A stretch of 36,952 bases of DNA from assembly GCF_019090165.1 (NCBI RefSeq), contig NZ_JAHRIB010000003.1, positions 1 through 36,952 on the forward strand, in the 5' to 3' direction. The translations under genes were made by a program, and so were the position numbers. Below are positions 15,705 to 23,641 of this stretch, piece by piece (position 1 is the stretch's first letter; each line of letters begins with the position of its first letter). The stretch is from Streptomyces sp. BV286 (GTDB lineage: Bacteria; Actinomycetota; Actinomycetes; Streptomycetales; Streptomycetaceae). Under the pieces are notes generated by a model that worked only from the letters and a program-made list of their open reading frames with translations, was not told the DNA's origin and ran no database searches.

Positions 15705-17030
15705 TCAGCCGATCGGCGCGTACAGCACCCCGAGCTTGTCGATCTCGGCGCCGGAGCGGCCGGTGAAGCCGACGATCTGCCAGCCGGCCGGAGCCGTGTA
15801 CGTCACCGCGGCCGACGTGGGCGAACCGGCCGACACCGTACGGGACTTGTCGGTGGTGAGGGCCGCCGAGAAGATCCGGGTCCGGCCGTCCTTCTGGCCC
15901 TGGGTGAGCTTCACCGAGGTGAGGTGTTCGCCGGCGGCGAGGGCGAGGGAGGCCGCCGTACCGCCCGTGCCGCCGTGGGTGAGGGTGGTGCCGCCGTCGA
16001 GCGCGAGCGACACCCCGTCGAGGCGGGAGGCACCGCGCAGCGTCACCGTCCGGGGCGCGGGCGTGGCCGGGAGGTCGTCCGCGTCGTTGAACGCCGTGCC
16101 GTGCGGGCCGCCGAAGACGTCACTGGCCCGGAGCTTCGAGTTCAGCGTCCAGGAGAAGTCGACCGCGTGCGGGAAGTGGTCGGAGAGGTTGCCGCCGGCC
16201 GAGTCCAGGAACTTCGCCCACTCGTTGTTGTAGCGCGTCGCGGAGAGGTTCACCAGGTTGCTGCCGCGGTAGAGGACCTTGTCGACGACCTCGCAGTCGT
16301 TGCCCGGCGCGGTGGTGGGGCAGACGATCGCGTCACTGCCCTGTGCCGGGGCGTTGCCGCCGCGGACCAGCTGGACCCACGCGTCGGTCAGACCGTTCTC
16401 GTTCGCGAGGGTGCGGATGTTGTCACCGGCGCGCGTGTAACGGGTGTTGGTGTCGCCCATGACGACGACCGCGTTGCCCGCCGAGTTCGCCTGGACGAAG
16501 TCGGAGAGCTGGTCGATGTTCTTGCGGCGGGCGGCGAGGGCGTCGTCCGTCGAGTCCGCGTTCGTGTGCACGTTGTAGACGTCGACGAACACACCCTCGG
16601 CGAGCCGCACGCGGGCCAGCGAGAAGCCCTTCGGGGTAAGGCAGTTGGTGCCGGTGCAGTCGTTCCACTTCACCCGCTCGAAGTCGTCGAAGGCGTAGTC
16701 CGAGAGGGTGTTGAGGCCGTCGCCGAAGGGAACGCCACCGCTGGTGGCCGTGCGGTGCGGGTGGTTGTCGCCCGCGTACAGCGCCGCGTGGTAGTTGAAG
16801 TCCTCCTGGACGTTCACTATGTCGTAGGCGCCGAGCCGCGGGGAGATCAGCGGGGTGTTCGTCGCCGGCTTGCCGGAACTCAGCCCTTCGGGGAGTCCCG
16901 CGACGTTGTACGTGAGGACGTTGAAGGTGCCGGAGGAGGGGGCGGCGGCGGTCGCGGGAGCAGCGGCTGCCGAGGTGAGCCCGGCAACGGCCAGCGCACC
17001 GGCCATCAGGGTGCCGATGAGTCTCTTCAT
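15705..17030 (-). CDS. Secreted endonuclease/exonuclease/phosphatase with jacalin-like C-terminus
   Basis: This 441-residue protein has a signal peptide (1 to about 30), an endonuclease/exonuclease/phosphatase fold and a beta-rich tail. Core motifs are LTYNVAGLP with the metal-binding Asn, NVQED with the metal-binding Glu, VVMGDTNTRY and SDHFPHAVDF, the catalytic Asp-His near the end of the fold. Secreted members of this fold include sphingomyelinases, phosphoinositide phosphatases and DNases. The C-terminal 110 residues, with repeating Gly-rich strands and a closing GWQIVGFTGRSGAEIDKLG, match a jacalin-like lectin domain, which would target a glycan. The ATG at 17030 starts a proper signal peptide; an open-frame extension to 17165 is rejected. 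It is divergent from the PHP phosphoesterase gene, another phosphoester-cleaving candidate. The substrate is undetermined. Confidence 0.82.
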   Translation of the reverse strand: MKRLIGTLMAGALAVAGLTSAAAAPATAAAPSSGTFNVLTYNVAGLPEGLSSGKPATNTPLISPRLGAYDIVNVQEDFNYHAALYAGDNHPHRTATSGGVPFGDGLNTLSDYAFDDFERVKWNDCTGTNCLTPKGFSLARVRLAEGVFVDVYNVHTNADSTDDALAARRKNIDQLSDFVQANSAGNAVVVMGDTNTRYTRAGDNIRTLANENGLTDAWVQLVRGGNAPAQGSDAIVCPTTAPGNDCEVVDKVLYRGSNLVNLSATRYNNEWAKFLDSAGGNLSDHFPHAVDFSWTLNSKLRASDVFGGPHGTAFNDADDLPATPAPRTVTLRGASRLDGVSLALDGGTTLTHGGTGGTAASLALAAGEHLTSVKLTQGQKDGRTRIFSAALTTDKSRTVSAGSPTSAAVTYTAPAGWQIVGFTGRSGAEIDKLGVLYAPIG

Positions 17031-17055
17031 GGGGGGTGTCTCCAGTGCGTCGGAG

Positions 17056-17078
17056 GAACCTGAACGCTGCTCAGGTTC
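17056..17078. promoter_or_regulatory. Inverted repeat ahead of the endonuclease/phosphatase gene
   Basis: Perfect 8-bp arms GAACCTGA and TCAGGTTC with a 7-bp spacer, 26 bp upstream of the ATG at 17030. It could be an operator or a leader hairpin. Confidence 0.4.
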
Positions 17079-17249
17079 AAGGTCAGTCAGTGTGACGGAC
17101 AAGGGCTGTTGGGGGAACAGTGAAGGACGGGAAGACCTGACGCGTCCGTGCCGCCCGGCGATCACCCCCGCGTCGCCCGAAGTTCATGTTTCACATCGAG
17201 TCTCCTCACGCGGCCGGTGGGGCCGCCGCAGGACCGAGGAGAGGCCGAC

Positions 17250-18959
17250 ATGGGGCACGGGCACACGCACGGACACGGGCATCACCACCACCACGGCAGC
17301 GACCATGAGGGTGCCGCGCCCCTTCCGGCGGCCTTCGACACCTCGGTTCCCGACGAGGCACTGACCCCCGACCAGCGCTCGCGCCGCTCCATGTTGCGCC
17401 GCGCCGGTCTGCTCGGCGCGGGCCTGGCGACGGCGGGCGTACTCGGCGGCCAGGCGACCGGCACCGCCGCCGCGCAGACGCCCGCCCGGGGCCGCAAGGG
17501 CAAGGGCTTCCTCTGGCTGGCCGGCGACCACCACATCCACACGCAGTACAGCAGTGACGGCAAGTACCGCGTCGTCGACCAGGTCCGGCAGGGCGCCAGG
17601 CACGGTATGGACTGGCTGGTCATCACGGACCACGGCAGCACGACCCACGCGAAGATCGGCGTGGACAAGGTCAACCCGGACATCAAGGCCGCCCGCGACG
17701 CGCACGAGGACACCCTCGTCTTCCAGGGCCTGGAGTGGAACATCCCGGGCGCCGAGCACGGCACGGTCTTCGTGCACCCCGGCAGGAACGAGGTCTCCGT
17801 CCTCAAGCAGTTCGAGACCGACTACGACGGCAGCGTGAAGGGCGCCTCCGACTCGACGCCCGCCAACGAGGCCCTCGCCGTCGCCGGCCTCGCCTTCCTC
17901 GGCGAGCAGGTGCGCCGACGCAAGGTCAAGGACGCGCTGATGCTCGCCAACCACCCGGCCCGGCGGGGCGTCGACTCGCCGCACGAGATCCGCGCCTGGC
18001 GCGACGCGACCCCCGCGAGCCACCAGATCGCCGTCGGCTTCGAGGGCGCCCCGGGCCACCAGGCCGCCGGCCTGCCCGCTCCCCTCGGCATGGGCAGGGC
18101 CCGGGGCATCTACGACAACAACCCGAGCGCCAACTCCTTCCCGGGCTACCCGCCGGAGAGCTACCGCACCTGGGGCGGCTTCGACTGGATGACTGCCACG
18201 GTCGGCGGCCTGTGGGACAGCCTGCTCGCCGAGGGCAAGGCCTGGTGGATCAGTGCCAACTCCGACTCGCACCAGGTCTACGCGGACACCGCCGTACGCG
18301 GCCCCGGCGGCAGTTTCGAGGCCAACGGCAGGTACGAGGACCCGGTCTACGGCGGCAAGATCGACATCACCCAGGGCGACTACTGGCCCGGCCAGTACAG
18401 CCGCACCCATGTCGGCGCCGAGGGCTTCTCGTACGCCGCTGTCATGGACGGCATCCGGGCCGGACGCGTGTGGGTCGACCACGGGCAGCTCATCAGCGGT
18501 CTCGACGTCCGCCTCTCCGGCGGCAGCCGCTGGGCCACGCTCGGTGGCGCCCTGCACGTCAAGAAGGGCACGAACGTCACCTTGACCGTCGACATCGCAC
18601 TGGCCCACGGCCCCAACTGGGCTGGCTTCACAACGAAGTTGGCCCGCGTGGACGTCATCCAGGGTGATGTCACCGGCCCGGTCGCCGACAAGGACACGTT
18701 CACCGCGCCGACGGCGAAGGTCGTCAAGTCGTACGAGGTGAACAAGTCCACCGGCACGGTTCGCATCACGTACTCCCTCGGCCGCGTCGACCGTCCGCTC
18801 TACGTCCGCCTGCGCGGCAGCGACGGCAACCGGTCGGCCGCGGGGGCCATGGGTGCGGCGGTCGACCCCGCGGGCCCGGCCATCGACGTCGTCGGCGACG
18901 CCGACCCGTGGAAGGACCTGTGGTTCTACAGCAACCCGGTCTGGGTCCTGCCCGCGTGA
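17250..18959 (+). CDS. Tat-exported PHP-domain metallo-phosphoesterase
   Basis: This 569-residue protein starts with a His-rich tract (GHGHTHGHGHHHHHG at 2-16), followed by a twin-arginine signal (SRRSMLRRAG at about 44-53 and a hydrophobic run to about 75). The PHP core follows: DHHIHTQYSSDG with the HxH pair at about 95-97, ITDHG at about 126-130, LANHP, and SANSDSH near residue 335. PHP enzymes use a trinuclear metal site to cleave phosphoesters. The C-terminal 200 residues are beta-rich. The ATG at 17250 is preceded by GAGGAGAGG. The downstream gene starts within its stop codon (GTGA), so the two are coupled. Substrate is unknown; the extracellular location suggests phosphate scavenging or a polymer substrate. 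Confidence 0.82.
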   Translation: MGHGHTHGHGHHHHHGSDHEGAAPLPAAFDTSVPDEALTPDQRSRRSMLRRAGLLGAGLATAGVLGGQATGTAAAQTPARGRKGKGFLWLAGDHHIHTQYSSDGKYRVVDQVRQGARHGMDWLVITDHGSTTHAKIGVDKVNPDIKAARDAHEDTLVFQGLEWNIPGAEHGTVFVHPGRNEVSVLKQFETDYDGSVKGASDSTPANEALAVAGLAFLGEQVRRRKVKDALMLANHPARRGVDSPHEIRAWRDATPASHQIAVGFEGAPGHQAAGLPAPLGMGRARGIYDNNPSANSFPGYPPESYRTWGGFDWMTATVGGLWDSLLAEGKAWWISANSDSHQVYADTAVRGPGGSFEANGRYEDPVYGGKIDITQGDYWPGQYSRTHVGAEGFSYAAVMDGIRAGRVWVDHGQLISGLDVRLSGGSRWATLGGALHVKKGTNVTLTVDIALAHGPNWAGFTTKLARVDVIQGDVTGPVADKDTFTAPTAKVVKSYEVNKSTGTVRITYSLGRVDRPLYVRLRGSDGNRSAAGAMGAAVDPAGPAIDVVGDADPWKDLWFYSNPVWVLPA

Positions 18960-19459
18960 ATCCGGTTCATGTGATGACGGTCGACGCCGACGTGCGGGAG
19001 CTGCGCGCGGCGGACCACCTGCTGCTGGAGCTGGCAGCCGAACTCAACCTCCCCGAGGGCGCGTTCGGCTGCACACACCTGGTACGAGGGGAGCGGCCGC
19101 GGGTGGTGATCTCGTTCGCGACAGAGTCCGAGGAGACCGCGCGACGGCTCACGGCCAAGGGGTACGAGGTCACGACCGGCGCACCCGACGAGGTGGGCCG
19201 GGCCGTCGTCTACCCGGGGGCCGACGCCCTCACCGGCACGGTGACGGTCGCGGAGCTGCTGTCCGGCTCCGCGATCGACCGGGTCACCGTGCTGGGGTCG
19301 GCGGGTGAACCCCCGCCGGACCAAAGGGTGGTGACGAGGGATCACGTCCGCCCGCAGTGGCAGGACGGCGAACTCGTACTCACCCTCATGCCGGCGGTGG
19401 GCGGTGTGCTGGTCCCGTTCGAGGTCCGGGACCCTACGCCGTGTTGCGCGGACCACTGA
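18956..19459 (+). CDS. Hypothetical protein coupled to the PHP phosphoesterase
   Basis: The 167-residue product was not recognised. It starts at a GTG overlapping the preceding stop (GTGA), so it is almost certainly co-translated with the PHP gene. The sequence has a helix (RELRAADHLLLELAAELN) followed by alternating strands and an Asp/Glu-rich soluble profile with no signal peptide or membrane segment. It is therefore cytoplasmic while its partner is exported. It might be a regulator or maturation factor, but that is guesswork. Its end overlaps the convergent DUF397 gene by 26 bp. Confidence 0.6.
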   Translation: MNPVHVMTVDADVRELRAADHLLLELAAELNLPEGAFGCTHLVRGERPRVVISFATESEETARRLTAKGYEVTTGAPDEVGRAVVYPGADALTGTVTVAELLSGSAIDRVTVLGSAGEPPPDQRVVTRDHVRPQWQDGELVLTLMPAVGGVLVPFEVRDPTPCCADH

Positions 19460-19691
19460 CGCCGTCGACGAAGTCCGCCCAAGCGGTGGGGGAGAGGGCG
19501 AGCTGCGGGCCGCGGGTGTTCTTGGAGTCCCGAATGTGAACGGTGGTGGGGGAGGCGGCGACTTCGACGCAGTCGTCGCCCGAGCTACCGCTGTAGCTGG
19601 ACTTGTGCCAGTCCAGGGCCACTTCGTGGCAGTCGCCGGAGTCGTCGCCGCTGTAGCTGCTCTTGAACCAGGCCAGCTCAGTGGTGCTCAT
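19434..19691 (-). CDS. DUF397 protein
   Basis: This 85-residue protein has two copies of the DUF397 core: WFKSSYSGDDSGDCHEVA and WHKSSYSGSSGDDCVEVA, then the usual VHIRDSKN and FVDGV tail. DUF397 genes sit beside XRE/DUF5753 regulators throughout Streptomyces and are thought to work with them in development or antibiotic control. Its ATG overlaps the stop of the XRE gene (ATGA), confirming one operon. The duplicated N-terminal motif is a small oddity. Confidence 0.9.
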   Translation of the reverse strand: MSTTELAWFKSSYSGDDSGDCHEVALDWHKSSYSGSSGDDCVEVAASPTTVHIRDSKNTRGPQLALSPTAWADFVDGVSGPRNTA

Positions 19692-20515
19692 AGCGCTCCT
19701 CGCATCCGCTCCAGCAGGCTCCGGGAATCGTCCGGGGTGAGAGCCTGTGAACGCAGTTTCGCATAGCGCATGTGGAGGACGCTGATCGTTTTCGGACTAG
19801 CGACGAGCTGGCCGCTTTCCTGCCCCTCGCAGTAACCGAACCACTCGTTCTCAGGACTCTCCAGCAACCGGATGGGTCCGTCGAGGCCTGCGTGGACACC
19901 ACGCGTCAGCGGCATCAACTGCAACTCGACATTGCGCAACTCGGTGACCACCAGGAGGTGATCAATCAGCTCACGCGTGACATCTGTCCCCCCAGTCCGG
20001 CGCATGATGACGTGCTCCTCGACGATGAAGCTGAACGCCGTATTGGGCAACTCGGTGAGCAGGCGCTGGCGGTCCGAGCGGGCGGCGAGCTGAGCCTCGA
20101 TCTGTGCGTCGGTCAGCACAGGCAACCGCTCGTTGAACAAGGTGCGTGCGTACGCCTCCGTCTGGAGAAGGCCCGGCACCAGTCGGTTCTCGAACGTGTA
20201 GAGGCTGATCGCCTGCTCCTCAAGGTCCGCCCACCTCCGGAACCAAGAAGCCAACCCGGGCTCCCGCGTGGCGTACTTGGCAGCCACCCGCAGCACCCCG
20301 AACGCATCCAGCACCTCCTCCGCCCGCTCGACATACACCCGCGGGGGCAGTCGGCGTCCCTGCTCGATCGACGCCACCGTCGACGACTGATACCGCACCA
20401 GCGGTGCGAACTCCTCCTGCGTCAGACCCGCCCGCTTACGGAAAGTCTTGTGGACCAGTCCGAACGTCTTCAGACTGTCCGACGGTTCGGGCTCGTTCGT
20501 CGTGCTGTTGGTCAT
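19688..20515 (-). CDS. XRE family regulator with DUF5753 domain
   Basis: This 275-residue protein has an N-terminal helix-turn-helix (LTQEEFAPLVRYQSSTVASIEQGRRLPPR at about 30-58 of the frame) and a DUF5753 domain, with PGLLQTEAYARTL and the later FSFIVEEHVIMRR and LIDHLLVV strands. Such proteins are found with DUF397 proteins and with HATPase proteins of the RsbW type, as here. Two starts are possible: an ATG at 20515 with GGAGGA immediately before it (spacing very short), or a GTG at 20539 with no visible site. It is divergent from the HATPase gene across an inverted repeat at 20560. Confidence 0.85.
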   Translation of the reverse strand: MTNSTTNEPEPSDSLKTFGLVHKTFRKRAGLTQEEFAPLVRYQSSTVASIEQGRRLPPRVYVERAEEVLDAFGVLRVAAKYATREPGLASWFRRWADLEEQAISLYTFENRLVPGLLQTEAYARTLFNERLPVLTDAQIEAQLAARSDRQRLLTELPNTAFSFIVEEHVIMRRTGGTDVTRELIDHLLVVTELRNVELQLMPLTRGVHAGLDGPIRLLESPENEWFGYCEGQESGQLVASPKTISVLHMRYAKLRSQALTPDDSRSLLERMRGAL

Positions 20516-20559
20516 TCCTCCATGGTCACGGAACGTCACCCGTACTGTCCACAGGGTGA

Positions 20560-20585
20560 ACTCGTACGCCGCGCAGCGTACGAGT
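20560..20585. promoter_or_regulatory. Inverted repeat between the divergent XRE and HATPase genes
   Basis: Perfect 10-bp arms ACTCGTACGC and GCGTACGAGT with a 6-bp spacer, in the 113-bp shared promoter region. A likely operator for the XRE protein; inferred from position. Confidence 0.55.
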
Positions 20586-20628
20586 GGCGTGACTGGTCGA
20601 AGGCCCCGCCACCCGGGACCGTTGATCC

Positions 20629-21069
20629 ATGCAAGGAGACACCGGGGTCCAAGTACCCGTCACCGTACGTACGTTCACCCAGCTCTTCAGCTGCACTCCA
20701 CGAGGGGCCCGGCTCGCGCGGCGGCTGGTCGCGAACCGGATGGACGTGTGGGGGTACGCGTACGACAGCGAGGCGAACGAGTCCGTGGCTCTGGTGGTCG
20801 CCGAGCTCGCGGCGAACGCGGTCCGGCACGGGCGGGTCAAGGGACGCGACTTCCGCGTACGGCTGGTGCTGCGGGACGGCGAGGGCGTCGTACGGGCGGA
20901 GGTGGCCGACGGGCGGACCGAGCGGCGACCCGTACTCCAGGAGCCGTCGGACGAGGGCGGGCGCGGGCTGCTGATCGTGGCCGCGCTGGCCGAGCGGTGG
21001 GGCACGGACCTGTGCCTGGGCGGGACGTACAAGGTGGTGTGGGCGGAGGTCCGGGTGCCGCGCCGGTGA
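20629..21069 (+). CDS. RsbW/SpoIIAB-like ATP-binding protein
   Basis: This 146-residue protein has a GHKL/HATPase fold: the N-box ELAANAVRHG at about 59-68, the EVADG G1-type motif at about 91-95, and GGRGLLIVAALAERWG with the glycine-rich lid. It is the short, regulatory type that acts as an anti-sigma factor or serine kinase of a partner. Here it neighbours the XRE and DUF397 genes, a common arrangement. No ribosome-binding site is evident before the ATG, so the mRNA could be leaderless or the start could be slightly different. A hairpin follows at 21086. Confidence 0.85.
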   Translation: MQGDTGVQVPVTVRTFTQLFSCTPRGARLARRLVANRMDVWGYAYDSEANESVALVVAELAANAVRHGRVKGRDFRVRLVLRDGEGVVRAEVADGRTERRPVLQEPSDEGGRGLLIVAALAERWGTDLCLGGTYKVVWAEVRVPRR

Positions 21070-21085
21070 CGCCGGTGACGGAGCA

Positions 21086-21119
21086 GTCGGCTGGAACTGC
21101 GGTGAGGGTCCCAGCCGAC
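21086..21119 (+). terminator. Hairpin after the HATPase gene
   Basis: Nine-bp arms GTCGGCTGG and CCAGCCGAC around a 16-nt loop. A moderate terminator. Confidence 0.4.
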
Positions 21120-21249
21120 GTCGCTCCCCCAGGAAGAAGGCATGGAACCGGCGGCGCGGCGAGTCTCCACTTCCCGCCCGGCCCGTCTCCGATTCGCGCA
21201 CAGAAACCGGGTAACCCTCAGGTAGGTCAATCGATATACCGATAAAAGC

Positions 21250-21540
21250 CGGACTACCGAACTGGTCGACCGCATCCGCGTCTACATGCTGGCGAACATC
21301 TCCGACCCGTCCCTGTGCGTCGACTCGGTCGCGGCGGCCCACGGCATCTCGGCCCGCCAGCTCCACCGCCTCTTCCACCGCACCGGCCTCCTCTCCGCGG
21401 CCTGGCTCCGCCGCGACCCCCTCGACCCCGCCCAGGACTGCCGCACGGCAGCCGCCGTCGCCGCCCGCTGGGGCCTGCACATCTACGCCACCTGGCCCCG
21501 CGCCCTGCGGTTCAGACGACCGGTTCCAACTTCACTCTGA
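21250..21540 (+). pseudogene. Remnant of an AraC family regulator
   Basis: Reading in one frame gives TELVDRIRVYMLANISDP, then SVAAAHGISARQLHRLFHRTG, which is the first helix-turn-helix of an AraC-type C-terminal domain. After that comes a shortened stretch ending AAVAARWGLHIYATWPRALRF, a degraded version of the second helix-turn-helix. The N-terminal sensor domain is missing, and there is an internal deletion. It marks the start of the A/T-richer patch. From 21541 to 21778 I see no convincing gene; one minus-strand frame has biased codon use but no recognisable protein. Confidence 0.6.
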
Positions 21541-21778
21541 GCTGGCCAGACGCAGGCAGAGGGCTGTCTGGACGAGGGGCGTGATGCGGGTGTCGAGCAG
21601 CGGAGATTTCGGAGGAGCCGCCAGGAATTGAGAGGGTGCCGACGGCTCGCTCGACCAGGGCCTGGAAATCACGAGACCGGCGAGCCAGGCCAGTCGTAAT
21701 CGCGCAATGCTCCTGGCTCGGGGGTATGCAGCCGGAAGTGCTTACCCGCGAGTGATTTTCCCTTTCCAGCCGCCCCGC

Positions 21779-22489
21779 CTACGACCTACGGCAGGCTTTG
21801 AAGCTGCTGAATTTGTTGTCGTGGAACGAGTCCAGGTTTGAGATCTTGTAATACGGAAGAATGCGGAGCGCATTGCCCGTGAACCAATCGTGGTACGCGG
21901 TCAGATTCATTCCCCAGTGCTCTATGTTTTTCGTTGTGTTGACGATCCCTGTAGTTTTGTTGTTGAACCCGACGTCCGAGAAATTGATGCCGGTCGAGCA
22001 GTGCGCCCAGTTCCACTGGACCCTCTGCCCCTCGAAGTCCGGGAGCTGGTAGAAGCAGTACCAGCGATTGTCGTTTGCTCCGGCCGGGCAGCCCTCCCAG
22101 TCCGCCGCCGCAGCCGTGACCTCATCCATCTCTGCCGCATCGACACCGTTGAGCGCCAGTGAGGCTTCGGACGGAAGCGGAGTCTTTTCCTCTCCGGGGA
22201 GAGGGAGTGTTAAAATCACTTCCCCGCCGTTCCATGAGATCTCGTTCGCACTGATCTGCTTTCCGCCATTGTTGGTTTCGGCGAGCTTGGCATCGACTTC
22301 AGCCTGGAGTGCTTGCTGATCGTTCAGCGTGAGGCTCTCGATTTCTGCTCTGCTGTCCGAGGCTGCGACCGGCGGCAGTGGCTTCACCTCTTCCGCGCCA
22401 GCCGTTGGTGCGCCGATGGCCAGCGTTGAAGCGACCAGTGCAACACCGGCTGCGAGAGGTGCGACAGACAAACGGATGGATCTACCCAC
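21779..22489 (-). CDS. Secreted protein, probable peptidase inhibitor family I36
   Basis: This 236-residue protein has a signal peptide (1 to about 32), a helical linker and a C-terminal domain of about 100 residues beginning WEGCPAGANDNRWYCFYQ, followed by DFEGQRVQWNW and FSDVGFNNKTTGIVNTT. That pattern matches the peptidase inhibitor I36 / gamma-crystallin-like fold, as in the Streptomyces metalloproteinase inhibitor SMPI. Cysteines at CPAG, WYCF, HCST and KACR could form two disulfides. Translation begins at a GTG with AAGGAAA upstream. It is noticeably richer in A and T than the flanking core genes. The 254-bp stretch upstream (22490-22743) holds no gene I can support. Confidence 0.72.
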   Translation of the reverse strand: MGRSIRLSVAPLAAGVALVASTLAIGAPTAGAEEVKPLPPVAASDSRAEIESLTLNDQQALQAEVDAKLAETNNGGKQISANEISWNGGEVILTLPLPGEEKTPLPSEASLALNGVDAAEMDEVTAAAADWEGCPAGANDNRWYCFYQLPDFEGQRVQWNWAHCSTGINFSDVGFNNKTTGIVNTTKNIEHWGMNLTAYHDWFTGNALRILPYYKISNLDSFHDNKFSSFKACRRS

Positions 22490-22743
22490 AGTCCCGTTTC
22501 CTTTCGGTCGTTGATTCGAACACCGTATTTGTAGTGGGGGAAATGTGGGAGGTGGTGCGGGAAATTTTTGAAACTGAGAAGGGTGGTTCCGGTGGTAGAT
22601 GGAATTCCGATTCTGCTAGTGGTCGTTTCGTTCACTTTGTGGGGTTGACAAGTTGGCCATGGACCTTGGTGTCGACGTACTCCTGTGACTGCTCCACCGA
22701 GTACGGAGATATCTGCACCAGCGTGAGGGCGGGTCGGTCGGGG

Positions 22744-23376
22744 TCATCTCGTGGGCATGGCGGGGATGGGGAGGTGAACCTCCAGCGCGACTGCGGTGCC
22801 GGCCACGGTCCGGTCCTCGTGCATGTTGATCTGCTGGCCGGTTTTGACGTGCGTCCAGTGAGTGGGAGTGAGGGGAACGAGGCGGACAGTGGCTCGGCCG
22901 CCAGGCTCCAGAACGGGCATGTCCTCAACCCAGAGCCCGGCGATACTCGCCGAAGCGGCGCCGGTGGGTGAGAGGTTCCCGATGTCCCACATGGGTCGCA
23001 GAACACCGTGACCGGAGATTGGTGTCTTGCGTCGGGCCTCCGTGGGTGGACGAAGCGTCAGATCCGCCCGGATCATTCCGTTTCGGATCTCGGAACGCCG
23101 CCAGTGGCACCAAGCCGCGCTCCGTTCAAGGCCGAGTTGCTCAGCCGCCTCGCCAAGCTGCTCCCAGAACGTCAAGGGCAACGGTTGCCCGTCTCCGAGC
23201 TCCTCCAGCAGGCTCAGCGCGATCTGCCATTCGTCGTGAGCGAGGTAGTCCCAGACGTCTTGCAGCGAGATGTCGTTCTCGGTAGCGACCTCTTCCGGGA
23301 CGAGGAGGGAAGCCGATTCGAGCAGCTCGGTGACATCCATGCGGTCATTGTCGACCACGTTGTCAGGCTGCGTCAT
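22744..23376 (-). CDS. Hypothetical protein with helical N-terminus and beta-barrel-like C-terminus
   Basis: The 210-residue product was not recognised. Residues 1-100 form an acidic helical region (WDYLAHDEWQIALSLLEELG). The C-terminal half, with HGVLRPMWDIG, VLEPGGRATVRLVPL, TGQQINMHE and AGTAVALEVHL, resembles an elongation-factor-Tu domain II/III type beta-barrel, also used in some bacterial immunity-type proteins. This is motif-level similarity only. It starts at an ATG at 23376 after GAGAGC; 23340 is an alternative start. Codon use is less GC-biased than the core genes. Confidence 0.55.
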   Translation of the reverse strand: MTQPDNVVDNDRMDVTELLESASLLVPEEVATENDISLQDVWDYLAHDEWQIALSLLEELGDGQPLPLTFWEQLGEAAEQLGLERSAAWCHWRRSEIRNGMIRADLTLRPPTEARRKTPISGHGVLRPMWDIGNLSPTGAASASIAGLWVEDMPVLEPGGRATVRLVPLTPTHWTHVKTGQQINMHEDRTVAGTAVALEVHLPIPAMPTR

Positions 23377-23434
23377 CCCGCTCTCGTTCGACGGCAGCAG
23401 ACTTCCGGCTCCTGCCCTCCGCGCATCAACAACG

Positions 23435-23608
23435 GTGCGTTCTCATTCGTACGAGGTGGAGACGTTCATCTTGTACGCCGACACTTGGGTGGAACTGGTG
23501 CTGTGCGATCAACTGGACAAAGTGGTTGTTGTGCCTGTGAACTTCCCCCTTCAAGCTAGACAGCTTGATACTGGGACTAATGGGTTAGGGAGGAAGCGGT
23601 TCAGGTAG
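23435..23608 (+). CDS. Possible small protein, uncertain
   Basis: A 57-codon frame from a GTG encodes a hydrophobic segment (VETFILYADTWVELVLCD, then VVVVPVNF). Third-position bias is weak and no ribosome-binding site is clear, so it may be a remnant. It lies between the hypothetical gene and the IS remnant. Confidence 0.2.
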   Translation: MRSHSYEVETFILYADTWVELVLCDQLDKVVVVPVNFPLQARQLDTGTNGLGRKRFR

Positions 23609-23641
23609 TGAGTAGCGAAGATCAATACGAGTAAGCGGTGC

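Noticed and set aside
15924..17063. Plus-strand open frame opposite the endonuclease/phosphatase gene
   Set aside because: Val/Arg/Glu-rich shadow with no domain; the opposite strand has a signal peptide and catalytic motifs.
17056..17190. PHO box between the two phosphoesterase-like genes
   Set aside because: GTTCA-containing pieces occur but not as the 11-bp direct repeats expected for PhoP.
21541..21778. Minus-strand coding remnant with GC-biased third positions
   Set aside because: Two frames look partly coding and neither gives a recognisable protein.
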